A DNA stretch of 64,000 nucleotides from Mesorhizobium sp. 113-3-3. Its GTDB lineage: Bacteria > Pseudomonadota > Alphaproteobacteria > Rhizobiales > Rhizobiaceae. Below the pieces are notes generated by a model. It worked only from the letters and a program-made list of their open reading frames with translations. It was not told the DNA's origin and made no database searches. Position numbers and translations under genes: made by a program. Shown piece by piece: positions 10,449 to 19,525 of this stretch. Position 1 is the stretch's first letter. Each line of letters begins with the position of its first letter. The stretch is from the NCBI RefSeq assembly GCF_016756495.1, contig NZ_AP023243.1:4034501-4098500 (forward strand), given 5' to 3'.

Positions 10449-11270
10449 TCAGCCGCCCTTGACGGCGCCGGCGGTCAATCCCGCGACGATCTGCCTTTGT
10501 GCAAACAGGGTCAGGACCAGCACCGGCAGCGTCACCACCAGTGCGGCGGCGGCCAGCGGTCCCCAGCTCACCTGCTCGTAGGAGAGCATGTTGTAGACGG
10601 CCACCGGCAGCGTGCGCGTCTCGCGGCTGGCGAGCACCACGCCGAAGACGAAGTTGTTCCAGGAGAAGATGACCGACAGGATGAAGGCGACAACGATGCC
10701 CGGCTTGGCGATGGGCAAGGCGACCAGCCGGAACACCTGCCAGGAACTGGCGCCGTCGATGTTGGCGGCCTCTTCCAGTTCCATCGGTGTAGTCTCGAAA
10801 TAGCCGATCATCACCCAGACCACGATCGGCACCGTCACCACCAGATGGATGATGATCTGCGGCCACAGCGTGCCAAGAATGCCGACCCATTGGAACAGTA
10901 GGAACAGCGGGATGAGGTAGGAGAGCCCCGGCGTCATGCGGGCGATCATGATCACGACCGCCGACCGTTCGGCCTTGAGGCGGGCAATGCCATAGCCGGC
11001 CGGTACGCCGATCAGCAGCGCCAGCAGCGTGGCGGTGCCGGTCACAAGGACCGAATTCCAGAGATAGAGCAGGAAATTGTTCTCCTCGAACACTTTTGCA
11101 TAGTTCGACCAGGCAAGATGTTCAGGGATCAGGATTGGCGGATAGGCGCCGTTGTCGATCTCGAATTTCAGCGACAGTGAGATCATCCAGAGGAAGAACA
11201 GGATCGCCGGCGAGACGAACATCAGGGCCGCGAAAATCAGCCCGATCTGGTTGAGCAGCCGTGAACGCAT
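10449..11270 (-). CDS. ABC transporter permease (MalG-like)
   Basis: A 273-residue permease with six predicted membrane helices. The EAA loop is near residues 165-185 ([12 protein letters not shown] ... LVALPIAKP). Carbohydrate-uptake family 1. It starts one base after the stop of the other permease, so the two are translationally coupled and probably form a heterodimer. The substrate is unknown; see the aldolase gene for the only hint. Confidence 0.88.
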   Translation of the reverse strand: MRSRLLNQIGLIFAALMFVSPAILFFLWMISLSLKFEIDNGAYPPILIPEHLAWSNYAKVFEENNFLLYLWNSVLVTGTATLLALLIGVPAGYGIARLKAERSAVVIMIARMTPGLSYLIPLFLLFQWVGILGTLWPQIIIHLVVTVPIVVWVMIGYFETTPMELEEAANIDGASSWQVFRLVALPIAKPGIVVAFILSVIFSWNNFVFGVVLASRETRTLPVAVYNMLSYEQVSWGPLAAAALVVTLPVLVLTLFAQRQIVAGLTAGAVKGG

Positions 11271-12209
11271 CTATTTGCCCTCCACACCGATCCACCGGGA
11301 GCGCTGGCGCAACATCAGGAGGATGAAGGACAGGGCGACGATGACGATGAAGAACACCACGGCCATGGCCGAGCCATAGCCGATGTCGTAGTAGGAAAAG
11401 GCGGTGTTGTAGAGATAGATGTTGATGGTCTCCGAGGCCGTGCCCGGTCCGCCCTGGGTCATGGCGTAGATGATGTCGAAGCTCTTCAGCGCGTCGATGG
11501 TGCGGATGATCACCGCAATCATCAGGAACGGCGCGATCATCGGCAAAGTGAGATAGCGGAATTGCTGCCAGGCATTGGCGCCATCGATCTCGGCGCTTTC
11601 GAACGGCTCGCGCGGCACCGAGGCCAGCCCGCCCAGCACGATCAGCATCACCAGCGGCGTCCACTGCCAGGTCTCGACGGCGACCAGCGACGGGATGACC
11701 GTGCTGGCGTTGAAGATCCATTCCTGTGCCGGGATGCCGACCAGCGACAAGAGGTAATTGAGGACGCCGAGCTGGGGATGGAACATCATCGTCCAGACCA
11801 GCGCCACGGCAACCGGCGTCGCCATCATCGGCATCACGAAGACGCCGCGCAACAGGCCGCGCAGCGGGAATTTGGCGTCGAAAATCAATGCGGCAATGGT
11901 GCCGAGCACCATCGGCGCCGCAACCGACAGGAAGGTGTAGGTCAGCGTGTGCCACAGAGATTCCCAGAACCGCGGATCGCCCGCCAGCCGCAGATAATTC
12001 TCCAGGCCGGCAAAGCTCCGCGCCTGGCCGAGCGTCCAGCGGTTGACGCTCATCCACAGCGTAAAGGCCCAGGGGAAGACGATCACGGCGCCGACGACGA
12101 CGAGGGCCGGGACGACGAAAGGCCAGTAATTGGGAGCCAGCCGGATCGTCTGGCTCCCTTCGATGGCCTGCGTCGTCACCCCGGTGCGTTCTGGGGTGGT
12201 GGCGGACAT
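11271..12209 (-). CDS. ABC transporter permease (MalF-like)
   Basis: A 312-residue permease with a hydrophilic N-terminus of about 30 residues and six predicted helices. The EAA-type loop is at about residues 205-230 (PFESAEIDGANAWQQF ... LPMIAP). The start codon overlaps the binding-protein stop by one base. It forms the channel with the 10449-11270 permease. Confidence 0.88.
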   Translation of the reverse strand: MSATTPERTGVTTQAIEGSQTIRLAPNYWPFVVPALVVVGAVIVFPWAFTLWMSVNRWTLGQARSFAGLENYLRLAGDPRFWESLWHTLTYTFLSVAAPMVLGTIAALIFDAKFPLRGLLRGVFVMPMMATPVAVALVWTMMFHPQLGVLNYLLSLVGIPAQEWIFNASTVIPSLVAVETWQWTPLVMLIVLGGLASVPREPFESAEIDGANAWQQFRYLTLPMIAPFLMIAVIIRTIDALKSFDIIYAMTQGGPGTASETINIYLYNTAFSYYDIGYGSAMAVVFFIVIVALSFILLMLRQRSRWIGVEGK

Positions 12210-13546
12210 CAGCCTTGCTCGCTCCTGTCGAGGACGGGCTGGAACTGTTCGGTGGCCTTCTTCAGCTCTTCGGCCGGGTCGGCGCCGGCAATGAGATTGG
12301 TCAGCGCCACGCCATAGATGTCACGGAACTCGGTGACCGGGATGATGACCGGGAGCGACAGCCGGCTGACATTGCCGGAACCAACCACCGCGTCGAGCCA
12401 GCTGGCCGGCATGGTGACGCCTTCACGCACCTTAGGGTCTTCCAGAACCGACTTGCGGAACGGCACGCCTGCGCCTGCCTGCAGCAGGCGTGCACCCATG
12501 GCAGGTGAGATCGCCCATTGGCAGAAGAGATAGGCGGCCTCCTTCTTCTCGCTGGCGGACGTGACGCCGATGCCGTCGCCAAAAGTGCCCGCCGCGTGCG
12601 CCTTGGGTCCCTTGGGCATGACGCCGTAGCCGACCTTACCGACCACCCTCGACTTTTCAGGATTTTCCATCGGCGGCGCAAAGCCGACGCCGTCGAACCA
12701 CATGCCGATCTTGCCTTGCAGGAAGGCGGACTGCGCCTCGGCCCAATTGAAGCCGGTGACGCCTGGAGGGGCGGATTTGGTCATCAGCCTCTGGTAGAGA
12801 GCGGCGGCCTCGACCGCTTCGGGCGACGTCGTGCGCAGCTTTCCCTTGTTGTCGAGCGGCGTCATGTCGTAGCCGAGCATGAGCGATGTCCACACCGGGG
12901 TGTTGGCGTTCTTGAGGCCGCGGGCGACGAAGCCGTAAGTGTTGGTCGACGGGTCGGTCAGCGCTTCGGCGGCGGCGACCAGTTGCTCGAGCGTTTCGGG
13001 ATATTTGAGGCCCTTGGCCGCGAACAACTCGGTGTTCCAGTAGACGATCCAGTAGTCGACCGAGAACGGCAGCGAGCGCAGCACGCCCTGGCCATCCTTG
13101 GCGAACAGCATGCCGGCATCGGCGAAATCGCTCTCGACCAGCCCTGGATCGGTCAGTGTCGGGTCGGTGATATAGCTGGAAATGTCGGCCAGCCAGCCGC
13201 CCTTTTCGAACTGCCGCTTCTGCACGTGGTAGCTCAGATGCACGACGTCGAAACTCGGCTTGCCGGAGCTCAGCTCGATCACCGTCTTCTGACGCTGCTG
13301 CTGTTCAGGCGTCGCCTCGGCATTGACCTTGATCCCGGTCAGCTCCTCGAACTCGGCGAGGTATTTTATCAGCGTGTCGCTGCGCGGACTCTTGATCAGA
13401 TTGACGTCCAGCGTCGTGCCGGCAAAGCGCTTCCAGTCGACGGCGGCGGCGAAGCCCGGGCGGATGCCGGCAATGCCGGCGGCGGCAAGTGCCGCGGATG
13501 CCTGCAGGAGCTGTCTCCTGGTGGGGTTGAACAGATTGGACGACAT
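12209..13546 (-). CDS. extracellular solute-binding protein of the ABC importer
   Basis: A 445-residue family-1 type binding protein. Its N-terminus carries a twin-arginine-like signal (TRRQLLQASAALAAAG, residues 9-24), ending near AAA at about residue 35, so export may be through Tat. The rest is a typical two-lobed sugar-binder sequence. It lies 62 bases after gntR and overlaps the first permease gene by one base. The ligand is unknown; association with a DapA-family aldolase points to a sugar acid, sialic-acid-like or hydroxyproline-type compound. Confidence 0.87.
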   Translation of the reverse strand: MSSNLFNPTRRQLLQASAALAAAGIAGIRPGFAAAVDWKRFAGTTLDVNLIKSPRSDTLIKYLAEFEELTGIKVNAEATPEQQQRQKTVIELSSGKPSFDVVHLSYHVQKRQFEKGGWLADISSYITDPTLTDPGLVESDFADAGMLFAKDGQGVLRSLPFSVDYWIVYWNTELFAAKGLKYPETLEQLVAAAEALTDPSTNTYGFVARGLKNANTPVWTSLMLGYDMTPLDNKGKLRTTSPEAVEAAALYQRLMTKSAPPGVTGFNWAEAQSAFLQGKIGMWFDGVGFAPPMENPEKSRVVGKVGYGVMPKGPKAHAAGTFGDGIGVTSASEKKEAAYLFCQWAISPAMGARLLQAGAGVPFRKSVLEDPKVREGVTMPASWLDAVVGSGNVSRLSLPVIIPVTEFRDIYGVALTNLIAGADPAEELKKATEQFQPVLDRSEQG

Positions 13547-13608
13547 TTCTTCCTCCCGATTGCTGTCGTTGTCGATTACGCCGCGACCGCGGCGCGGCTC
13601 ACGCTTCC

Positions 13609-14268
13609 TCAGATTTGCAGCGCCAGCCGGCGCGCCTTGTCGATATGCAGGCTGATCGCCTCGACCGCCCTCTGCGGGTCGCGGCTTTCCAGGGCTTCGA
13701 TGACCGCCAGATGCTCACGCATGACCGGCACGACGCGCCCGTCGATGCGGAAACGCTCCTGGTGGATCAGCCGGATCTTCACCGAGTTGACCAGATAGGC
13801 CTTGGCGATGATCTCGTTGCCCAGCGCGTTGATGAAGGTGTCGTGCATTGCCCAGTCGATGGTCTGGGCCCTGGCTTCCATTTCCGGCGTTGGCGTCTGC
13901 GACAGGGCCTGCGCCAGCATTTCTTCGTGTTCGCGCCGCAGCCGCGCAAGTTCGTCATCGGAAGCGCTGGTGGTGAACAGCGCCACCGCCTCACGCTCCA
14001 TGAACAGGCGGAACTGAAAGGCCTCGCGGATAAGGCTGATGTCGATATGGGCGATCTGCATGCCGCGCTGCGGGATCGTCGTCAGCAGCCCTTCGGCCTC
14101 GAGACGCGGGACGATTTCGCGAATGGCGCCGAGCGGCAGGCCGGTGAAGGCCACCAGTTCGCGCTGCGATACGAACTGGCCCGGTAGCAGGTCGCGAGCC
14201 AGCAAATGCCGCGTGAAGCTGGCATAGGCCTTTTCCCTGAGGGTGGTCGGTTCGCTGCCGTCTTCCAT
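13609..14268 (-). CDS. GntR family transcriptional regulator (FadR/FCD subfamily)
   Basis: A 219-residue regulator. A winged helix-turn-helix occupies about residues 10-75 (FVSQRELVAFTGLPLGAIREIVPRLEAEG split across helices). An all-helical FCD ligand-binding domain follows with the metal-type residues D, H and H (for example HDTFINALGN and the C-terminal EHLAVIEAL). It sits 23 bases after the aldolase gene and before the transporter genes. It most likely represses the operon through the 14-bp palindrome at 15217-15230 and responds to the substrate or an intermediate. Confidence 0.88.
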   Translation of the reverse strand: MEDGSEPTTLREKAYASFTRHLLARDLLPGQFVSQRELVAFTGLPLGAIREIVPRLEAEGLLTTIPQRGMQIAHIDISLIREAFQFRLFMEREAVALFTTSASDDELARLRREHEEMLAQALSQTPTPEMEARAQTIDWAMHDTFINALGNEIIAKAYLVNSVKIRLIHQERFRIDGRVVPVMREHLAVIEALESRDPQRAVEAISLHIDKARRLALQI

Positions 14269-14291
14269 GTCGAGGCGTGTCCCTTTGCCGG

Positions 14292-15176
14292 TCAGGCCGG
14301 TTCCCTGGCGAACAAGCTGTCAAAGGCGGCGCCAAGCAGTTGCTGGCCCTGCGCAGCGATCGGCTCCAGCGGTGGGCGAACCGCCAGCCAGCGGTCGTCT
14401 CCGGTCCGGCGCGCCACCATGACCTTGACCGCTGGCGTGACCGGATATTTCAGCAATTCGAGCACGAAGGTCTCGACGCGCGCATCGTCGCGTCCATCCT
14501 CGGCCATGGCGCGGACTTCGCCGGTGACGAAATTGGCCATGCCGGAGATCGCGCCTTGAGCCCCCATCCGCACCGCTCGCGCCAAATGCCGCTCGTCGCC
14601 GATCAGGATCACAAGATCGCCATGGGCGCCAAGCAGCGCCTCGCTGTAGTTCCAGTCCCCGCCGGAATCCTTGACGCCGGCAACGACGTTGGGAAATGCG
14701 GTGCGCAACCGGCCGATCAGGTCGAGCGATAGCTGAACCATGGTGACCGAGGGTATGTTGTAGAGCAGCACGTCACGGGCGAGGGGGCCGAGTGCTGCAA
14801 AGACGGCGGAAAACCAGCCGAAAAGACCGTCTTCGCCGACATTCTTGAAGTAGCTCGGCGGCGCAAGCAGAATGTTGCGGGCGCCGCGCTGCAAGGCATG
14901 TCGTGCCTGTTCGGCGGCGTCTTCGGCGGCATCGACCAGCACGCCGGCAACGAATTGATGCGGCAGAATGCCGGCGGCCAGCATGGCATCAGTGACCGAA
15001 CGGCGTTCCAGGGCGCCGACCGACGCACCTTCACCCGTGGTGCCGAACAGCGTGACGCTGCCGCATCCCTCGGCCAGACAACGCCTGGCCTGGGCGAGCA
15101 TCGGGGATATGGCGATCTGCCCCGAAGCATCGAAAGGCGTGGCGAGAGCGGCTGAAAGGCCAAAGCGTGAGGTCAC
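14292..15176 (-). CDS. dihydrodipicolinate synthase/N-acetylneuraminate lyase family aldolase
   Basis: With the GTG start at 15176 it has 294 residues, the usual family length. This start has GGAG about eight bases upstream; longer in-frame starts run through the palindromic operator. The class I aldolase signature is complete: GTTGE (residues 45-49), Tyr139 in YNIP, and Schiff-base Lys169 in GVKDSGGD. The reaction is a pyruvate-dependent aldol cleavage or dehydration of a keto acid. Being first in an operon with a transporter and GntR regulator, it is more likely catabolic than the lysine-pathway DapA. The exact substrate is not deducible. Confidence 0.85.
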   Translation of the reverse strand: MTSRFGLSAALATPFDASGQIAISPMLAQARRCLAEGCGSVTLFGTTGEGASVGALERRSVTDAMLAAGILPHQFVAGVLVDAAEDAAEQARHALQRGARNILLAPPSYFKNVGEDGLFGWFSAVFAALGPLARDVLLYNIPSVTMVQLSLDLIGRLRTAFPNVVAGVKDSGGDWNYSEALLGAHGDLVILIGDERHLARAVRMGAQGAISGMANFVTGEVRAMAEDGRDDARVETFVLELLKYPVTPAVKVMVARRTGDDRWLAVRPPLEPIAAQGQQLLGAAFDSLFAREPA

Positions 15177-15216
15177 CGGGACGTCTCCAGAAGAAGCATG
15201 CACGCAGTGATAACTC

Positions 15217-15230
15217 ACTAACATGTTAGT
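15217..15230. promoter_or_regulatory. palindromic operator of the aldolase-ABC operon
   Basis: ACTAACATGTTAGT is a perfect 14-bp palindrome lying 41 bases upstream of the aldolase GTG start. Its size and symmetry suit a FadR-type GntR dimer, and the regulator is encoded in the operon. Weak promoter-like elements (TTGGAA and TTTACA, 17 bases apart on the minus strand) lie immediately upstream, so the operator would cover the transcription start. Confidence 0.65.
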
Positions 15231-15460
15231 TGTAAACCGGCTTGTTGCATTTTTTCCAACCCATCGCCCGGCGATGCAAATCTCGGCCCAAATCGAGGCC
15301 TTGTTCCTCGACAACGGCGATCCTGCGAAATGCGAGAACGCGGCGCGCCGCAGTGAGGCGTCGCTGGTGTTCAACACTGATGTCTCAAAGCAGGTTGAAG
15401 GACCTTCCGAGCACCGACAAGACATTCGCGCCCGCTGACCCATGCCAAGCGATTGGCCGC

Positions 15461-15958
15461 TCAGCCGTTCCGCGACAGATGCACGTCTAGAACGGCCGCC
15501 TTCTTGGCGATCAGGCCTTCCAGATCCGCGTCCGACCGCTTGGTGCCGGTCCGTTCGCGCAGCAGCGAGATCACCGCGCTCATGGAAAGCGGGGTCATTT
15601 GGGAAAGCGGCGTGGTCTGGGTGTCCAGAATGGCGTCCACCGCGCCGGCAACATCGGGTACCGCCGTTGGTGCTCGCGTGGTCGGCTCCTTCCTGCTCCG
15701 GTCGGCCTCGGCGGTGTCGGCCGGTCCTCGGGCGCCGCGATCGAAGACGACCGCCAGGCCGTTCTTCACGGCCAGCGCTGCAACCATATCGTCGAGCTTG
15801 CGGTCGGAGAGGGCCGGGTCCGCGGGTTTCGGGATGCCGCGGATCACCCTGGCGGCCTGCTCCATCGATACGAAGTCATAACGCCGTTTTCTGGCCTCGA
15901 CATATTGTTCGATGATCATGCTCAACCGGCGGGCCGCAACATCCCTGGGGTCCTGCAT
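15461..15958 (-). CDS. hypothetical protein
   Basis: A 165-residue soluble protein with no family I recognise. The N-terminal ~80 residues look helical (MQDPRDVAARRLSMIIEQY). The middle is Pro/Ala/Thr/Arg-rich (about 85-110). The conserved C-terminal segment ends in SDADLEGLIAKKAAV. The longer reading to 16045 is less likely because GGTGGA precedes the ATG at 15958. A nearly identical C-terminal tail survives as a remnant at 9174-9260, on the other side of the ABC operon. Both copies read in the same direction. Confidence 0.7.
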   Translation of the reverse strand: MQDPRDVAARRLSMIIEQYVEARKRRYDFVSMEQAARVIRGIPKPADPALSDRKLDDMVAALAVKNGLAVVFDRGARGPADTAEADRSRKEPTTRAPTAVPDVAGAVDAILDTQTTPLSQMTPLSMSAVISLLRERTGTKRSDADLEGLIAKKAAVLDVHLSRNG

Positions 15959-16083
15959 GCTTGGGTTCCACCGGAGCCTCCCTGGGCTGCCGTGCGTGCG
16001 AATTCGGCAGCCAAAAGGACATAGAGCGACCCCGTCGAACATCAAACTTCATTCGATCATTTCGTCGCACCCGCCAGTGGGCC

Positions 16084-16108
16084 GGAACGATCCTGCGGCT
16101 GAAGCATT
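16084..16108 (+). promoter_or_regulatory. candidate EcfG/RpoE2-type promoter of the glycosyltransferase gene
   Basis: GGAAC (16084-16088) followed after 16 bases by CATT fits the looser described consensus GGAAC-N18/19-TT, with one mismatch in the CG of the -10. It lies 38 bases before the ATG of the GT4 gene. The match is weaker than those at 6439 and 19423. Confidence 0.4.
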
Positions 16109-16146
16109 TCGCCCTCATGACCAGCGCATTGAGGGAAGGCCGGGCC

Positions 16147-17208
16147 ATGAAGATCGCTCATGTCGCGCCGCTGTACGAATCCGTGCCGCCAAGACTCTAT
16201 GGCGGCACAGAGCGCATCATTTCCTACCTGACCGAAGCTCTCGTCGACCTCGGCCACGACGTAACGCTGTTCGCCAGCGGCGACACGAAGACATCAGCCA
16301 GGCTCGTGCCATGCCGCGAGCGGGCGCTTCGTCTCGATCCACGCCCACTGAAGTCCGAGATCGCGGCGCATCTGTCGATGCTGGACGAGGTGAGGAAACG
16401 CGCCGACGATTTTGACGTCATTCATTTCCACCTCAGCCATTTCCTGCATTTCCCGTTTTTCCGCGACATGCCGCAGCGCACTGTGACAACGCCGCATGGC
16501 AGGCTGGATTACGCGGATCTCGCGCAAGCCTATGACCGGTTCCCGCGCTTCCCGATGATTTCCATATCGCGCAGCCAGCGGGCGCGGTTCGCATCCGCGA
16601 ACTGGCTGGCGACGATCCATCACGGCCTGCCCGTCGATCTCTACGAACCTGATTTCGAGGCGGGCTCGGATGGCGGCTATCTTGCCTTTCTCGGCAGGAT
16701 GTCGCGCGACAAGCGTCCGGACCGGGCGATCGAGATCGCTCGCCGCACCGGCCTGAAGCTCAAGCTCGCGGCCAAGATCGGCGACGACGATCGCGCCTAT
16801 TTCGAGGAAGTCGTCCAACCGATGATCGATGGCGACCGGGTCGAATATGTCGGCGAAATCGGCGAGGACCAGAAGAGCAGGTTCCTTGGCAACGCAGCCG
16901 CCCTGCTGTTCCCAATCGATTGGCCTGAGCCTTTCGGCCTTGCCGTGATCGAGGCGATGGCCTGCGGAACCCCGGTCATGGCCTGGAGTTGCGGCGCCAT
17001 GCCCGAGATCGTCGACTATGGCGTTACCGGCTTCGTCGTCGAAACCATCGAGGATGCGGTCGCCACGATGCCGGCTCTCCTGCAACTGGACCGGCGGCGC
17101 ATAAGATCAGTGTTCAAAAGGCGGTTTTCAGCTGACAGGATGGCCAAGGACTACGTCGCGGCCTATTCCCGGCTGCGCGACGGTCATGAGCAAAGCAGAG
17201 CCTCGTAG
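16147..17208 (+). CDS. glycosyltransferase family 4 protein
   Basis: A 353-residue GT-B enzyme that transfers a sugar from a nucleotide or similar donor. The N-terminal acceptor domain opens with MKIAHVAPLYE and a glycine loop YGGTER. The donor domain has LGRMSRDKRPDRAI near residue 180 and the E-x7-E-like PEPFGLAVIEA (residues 260-270). An in-frame start upstream at 15961 would add a tail unlike the family; 16147 gives the standard N-terminus. It is followed 39 bases later by a debranching-type hydrolase and then by trehalose genes, suggesting storage or osmoprotectant glucan metabolism. Confidence 0.85.
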   Translation: MKIAHVAPLYESVPPRLYGGTERIISYLTEALVDLGHDVTLFASGDTKTSARLVPCRERALRLDPRPLKSEIAAHLSMLDEVRKRADDFDVIHFHLSHFLHFPFFRDMPQRTVTTPHGRLDYADLAQAYDRFPRFPMISISRSQRARFASANWLATIHHGLPVDLYEPDFEAGSDGGYLAFLGRMSRDKRPDRAIEIARRTGLKLKLAAKIGDDDRAYFEEVVQPMIDGDRVEYVGEIGEDQKSRFLGNAAALLFPIDWPEPFGLAVIEAMACGTPVMAWSCGAMPEIVDYGVTGFVVETIEDAVATMPALLQLDRRRIRSVFKRRFSADRMAKDYVAAYSRLRDGHEQSRAS

Positions 17209-17247
17209 GCCTTCACCCGACCGAAAAACCAGCACGGGACAGTCCTG

Positions 17248-19416
17248 TTGACCATCACCCAACTCGACGAGCGCACACTTGATCCTGCCATAGCGCTGGC
17301 TTCCCTGGACGAAACCGCGCCCAGGGAACCGCATCGGCTGTTTGCCCTCAAGCATGGCGACTGCTTTGCCGTCGCCGATGCCTATGGCGACATACGCGGT
17401 GTCGGCGACGGGTTTTTCCGCGACGATACGCGCGTGCTCTCCGAATTTCGCCTGACCGTCGGCGGCCGGTCGACCTCGTTGCTCGGCGCGTCGCTCAGCC
17501 AGGACAATGTGCTCTTCACCACCAACCTGACCAATCTGCCGATCGAGAGCGCCGCGGGCCGCCAGATTCCGCAAGGCGCTATCCACATCGAGCGCGTCCG
17601 GCTGTTGTGGGAGGAAAGGCTGTATGAGCGCATAACGCTCTCCAATTACAGCCGCGAGCATTCGACGATCCTGCTGTCGCTGCGTTTTGCCGCCGATTTC
17701 CGCGACATGTTCGAGGTCCGCGGCTCTACCCGCTCGAAGCGTGGGACCGCTCATACGGCCGAGATTGCAGGCAATACGGTCGTGCTTCGCTACGAAGGCC
17801 TGGACAGAGTGGTGCGGACATCGGCGATTTCATTCTCACAGACGCCCGATGAACTGACCTCCGAGCGCGCGGATTTCGTCATCGCCGTCACCAAGCGCAG
17901 CAGCCAGACGCTTTACGTGGAAGTGGGCAACGCGACAGACGATCGCCCCGAAAGCGGCCGGTTTCGCGCCGCCGCCGCCCGCGCCCGCTTCGGCATGCGC
18001 GCCAAGCGCCGGCACGGCGCGACGCTGCACAGTTCGGGTCGCGTCTTCAACGACTGGATGGAGCGGGCGCGCGCCGATGTCGCGCTGCTCACCACGGAAC
18101 TGGCGACCGGACCCTATCCCTATGCCGGCATTCCCTGGTTCTCCACGGCCTTCGGCCGGGACGGCGTGATCTCGGCCTTGCAGATGCTTTGGCTCAATCC
18201 CGGTCTGGCGCGCGGCGTCCTGGCGTTTCTGGCGCAGCACCAGGCGACCGAAACCTCGCCTTTCAGCGATTCCGAACCCGGCAAGATCATGCACGAGACC
18301 CGCAAGGGCGAGATGGTGGCGCTGAGCGAACTGCCGTTCGGCCGCTACTATGGCGGTGTCGACACGACGCCGCTCTATATCCATCTTGCCTGCGCCTATG
18401 CGGACCGCACGGGGGACACGGCCTTCATCGACACGCTGTGGCCATCGCTTTGCGCCGCGGCCGAATGGATCGAAACGGCGAGCCGTTCGACGGGATTCCT
18501 TACGTACCAACGCGCCGCAGAGTCCGGTCTTGCCAACCAGGGATGGAAGGACAGTTTCGATTCCGTCTTTCACGCCGATGGCCGCATTCCGAAAGGGCCG
18601 ATCGCGCTGGTCGAGGTCCAAGGCTACGTCTTTGCCGCCTTCCAGGGCCTGGCGAAGCTGGCGCGGCTGCGTGGTGAAGCGGAGCGCGCGGAGAATTGGG
18701 AAATACGCGCCGCCGCCATTCGCGAAAGAGTCGAGCGCCATTTCTGGATCGAAGAGCTCGGCTATTATGCGCTGGCGCTGGATGGCGAGGGCCAACCCTG
18801 CAAGGTGCGCACGTCCAATGCCGGTCACTTGCTTTATGTCGGCCTTCCCGGTCCCGATCGCGCGCGCATGGTCGCCGACCAGCTTCTGTCGGCCTCGTTT
18901 CATTCCGGCTGGGGACTGCGAACGCTGGCGGACGATGCGATCTTCTTCAATCCGATGTCCTACCACAACGGCTCCATCTGGCCGCACGACACCGCGATCT
19001 GTGCCGCCGGACTGGCGCGATACGGCATCCGCGACAGCGTGGTGCGGCTGATGAGCGGCACCTTTGAATCCGCCGTTCATTTCAACATGCGGCTGCCAGA
19101 ACTCTTTTGCGGCTTCACGCGCGCGGCCGGCGAAGCGCCGATCGCATACCCGGTGGCCTGCCTGCCGCAAGCCTGGTCCGCCGGTTCCGCCTTCATGCTT
19201 ATGCAATCGTGTCTCGGCCTTCAGATCGATGGCTGGACAGGCGAAATCCACGTGACCCGGCCGCGCTTGCCGATCGGCATCGACAACCTCGTCATCCGCC
19301 ATCTTTCGGTGGGGCAGGCGGCCGTGGATTTGACGTTCCAGCGTGTGGGAGATCGCGTCGGCGCTTTCCTTGCCGAACCGCATGAGGGACTGGTGCCGCT
19401 CGTGGTCAGGAGTTGA
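17248..19416 (+). CDS. amylo-alpha-1,6-glucosidase (glycogen debranching-type) protein
   Basis: A 722-residue cytoplasmic protein with a TTG start. The N-terminal domain (to about residue 220) carries the family signature HGDCFAVADAYGDIRG...GDGFFRDDTRVLSEF. The (alpha/alpha)6 catalytic barrel covers the remainder, with FSTAFGRDGVISALQ near residue 298 and YHNGSIWPHD near 572. It should hydrolyse glucosidic branch linkages in glycogen-like or related glucans. It sits between GT4 and the trehalose synthase gene. Real substrate specificity in this subfamily is poorly established. Confidence 0.82.
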   Translation: MTITQLDERTLDPAIALASLDETAPREPHRLFALKHGDCFAVADAYGDIRGVGDGFFRDDTRVLSEFRLTVGGRSTSLLGASLSQDNVLFTTNLTNLPIESAAGRQIPQGAIHIERVRLLWEERLYERITLSNYSREHSTILLSLRFAADFRDMFEVRGSTRSKRGTAHTAEIAGNTVVLRYEGLDRVVRTSAISFSQTPDELTSERADFVIAVTKRSSQTLYVEVGNATDDRPESGRFRAAAARARFGMRAKRRHGATLHSSGRVFNDWMERARADVALLTTELATGPYPYAGIPWFSTAFGRDGVISALQMLWLNPGLARGVLAFLAQHQATETSPFSDSEPGKIMHETRKGEMVALSELPFGRYYGGVDTTPLYIHLACAYADRTGDTAFIDTLWPSLCAAAEWIETASRSTGFLTYQRAAESGLANQGWKDSFDSVFHADGRIPKGPIALVEVQGYVFAAFQGLAKLARLRGEAERAENWEIRAAAIRERVERHFWIEELGYYALALDGEGQPCKVRTSNAGHLLYVGLPGPDRARMVADQLLSASFHSGWGLRTLADDAIFFNPMSYHNGSIWPHDTAICAAGLARYGIRDSVVRLMSGTFESAVHFNMRLPELFCGFTRAAGEAPIAYPVACLPQAWSAGSAFMLMQSCLGLQIDGWTGEIHVTRPRLPIGIDNLVIRHLSVGQAAVDLTFQRVGDRVGAFLAEPHEGLVPLVVRS

Positions 19417-19422
19417 AAAATC

Positions 19423-19447
19423 GGAACCATCCCGCGCTGCGGGCGTT
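19423..19447 (+). promoter_or_regulatory. EcfG/RpoE2-type general stress promoter of otsA
   Basis: GGAAC (19423-19427) and CGTT (19444-19447) are separated by exactly 16 bases, a full match to the rhizobial EcfG consensus. It starts seven bases after the debranching gene and lies about 79 bases before the trehalose-phosphate synthase ATG. Trehalose synthesis is a known output of the general stress response in rhizobia. Confidence 0.7.
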
Positions 19448-19525
19448 GGACCACCACGCCATGGGGTGCCGAAACTCCAGCCCATAAAGCCGCTGCGGTA
19501 TCCCATTGAAAGGTCATCGATTTCA

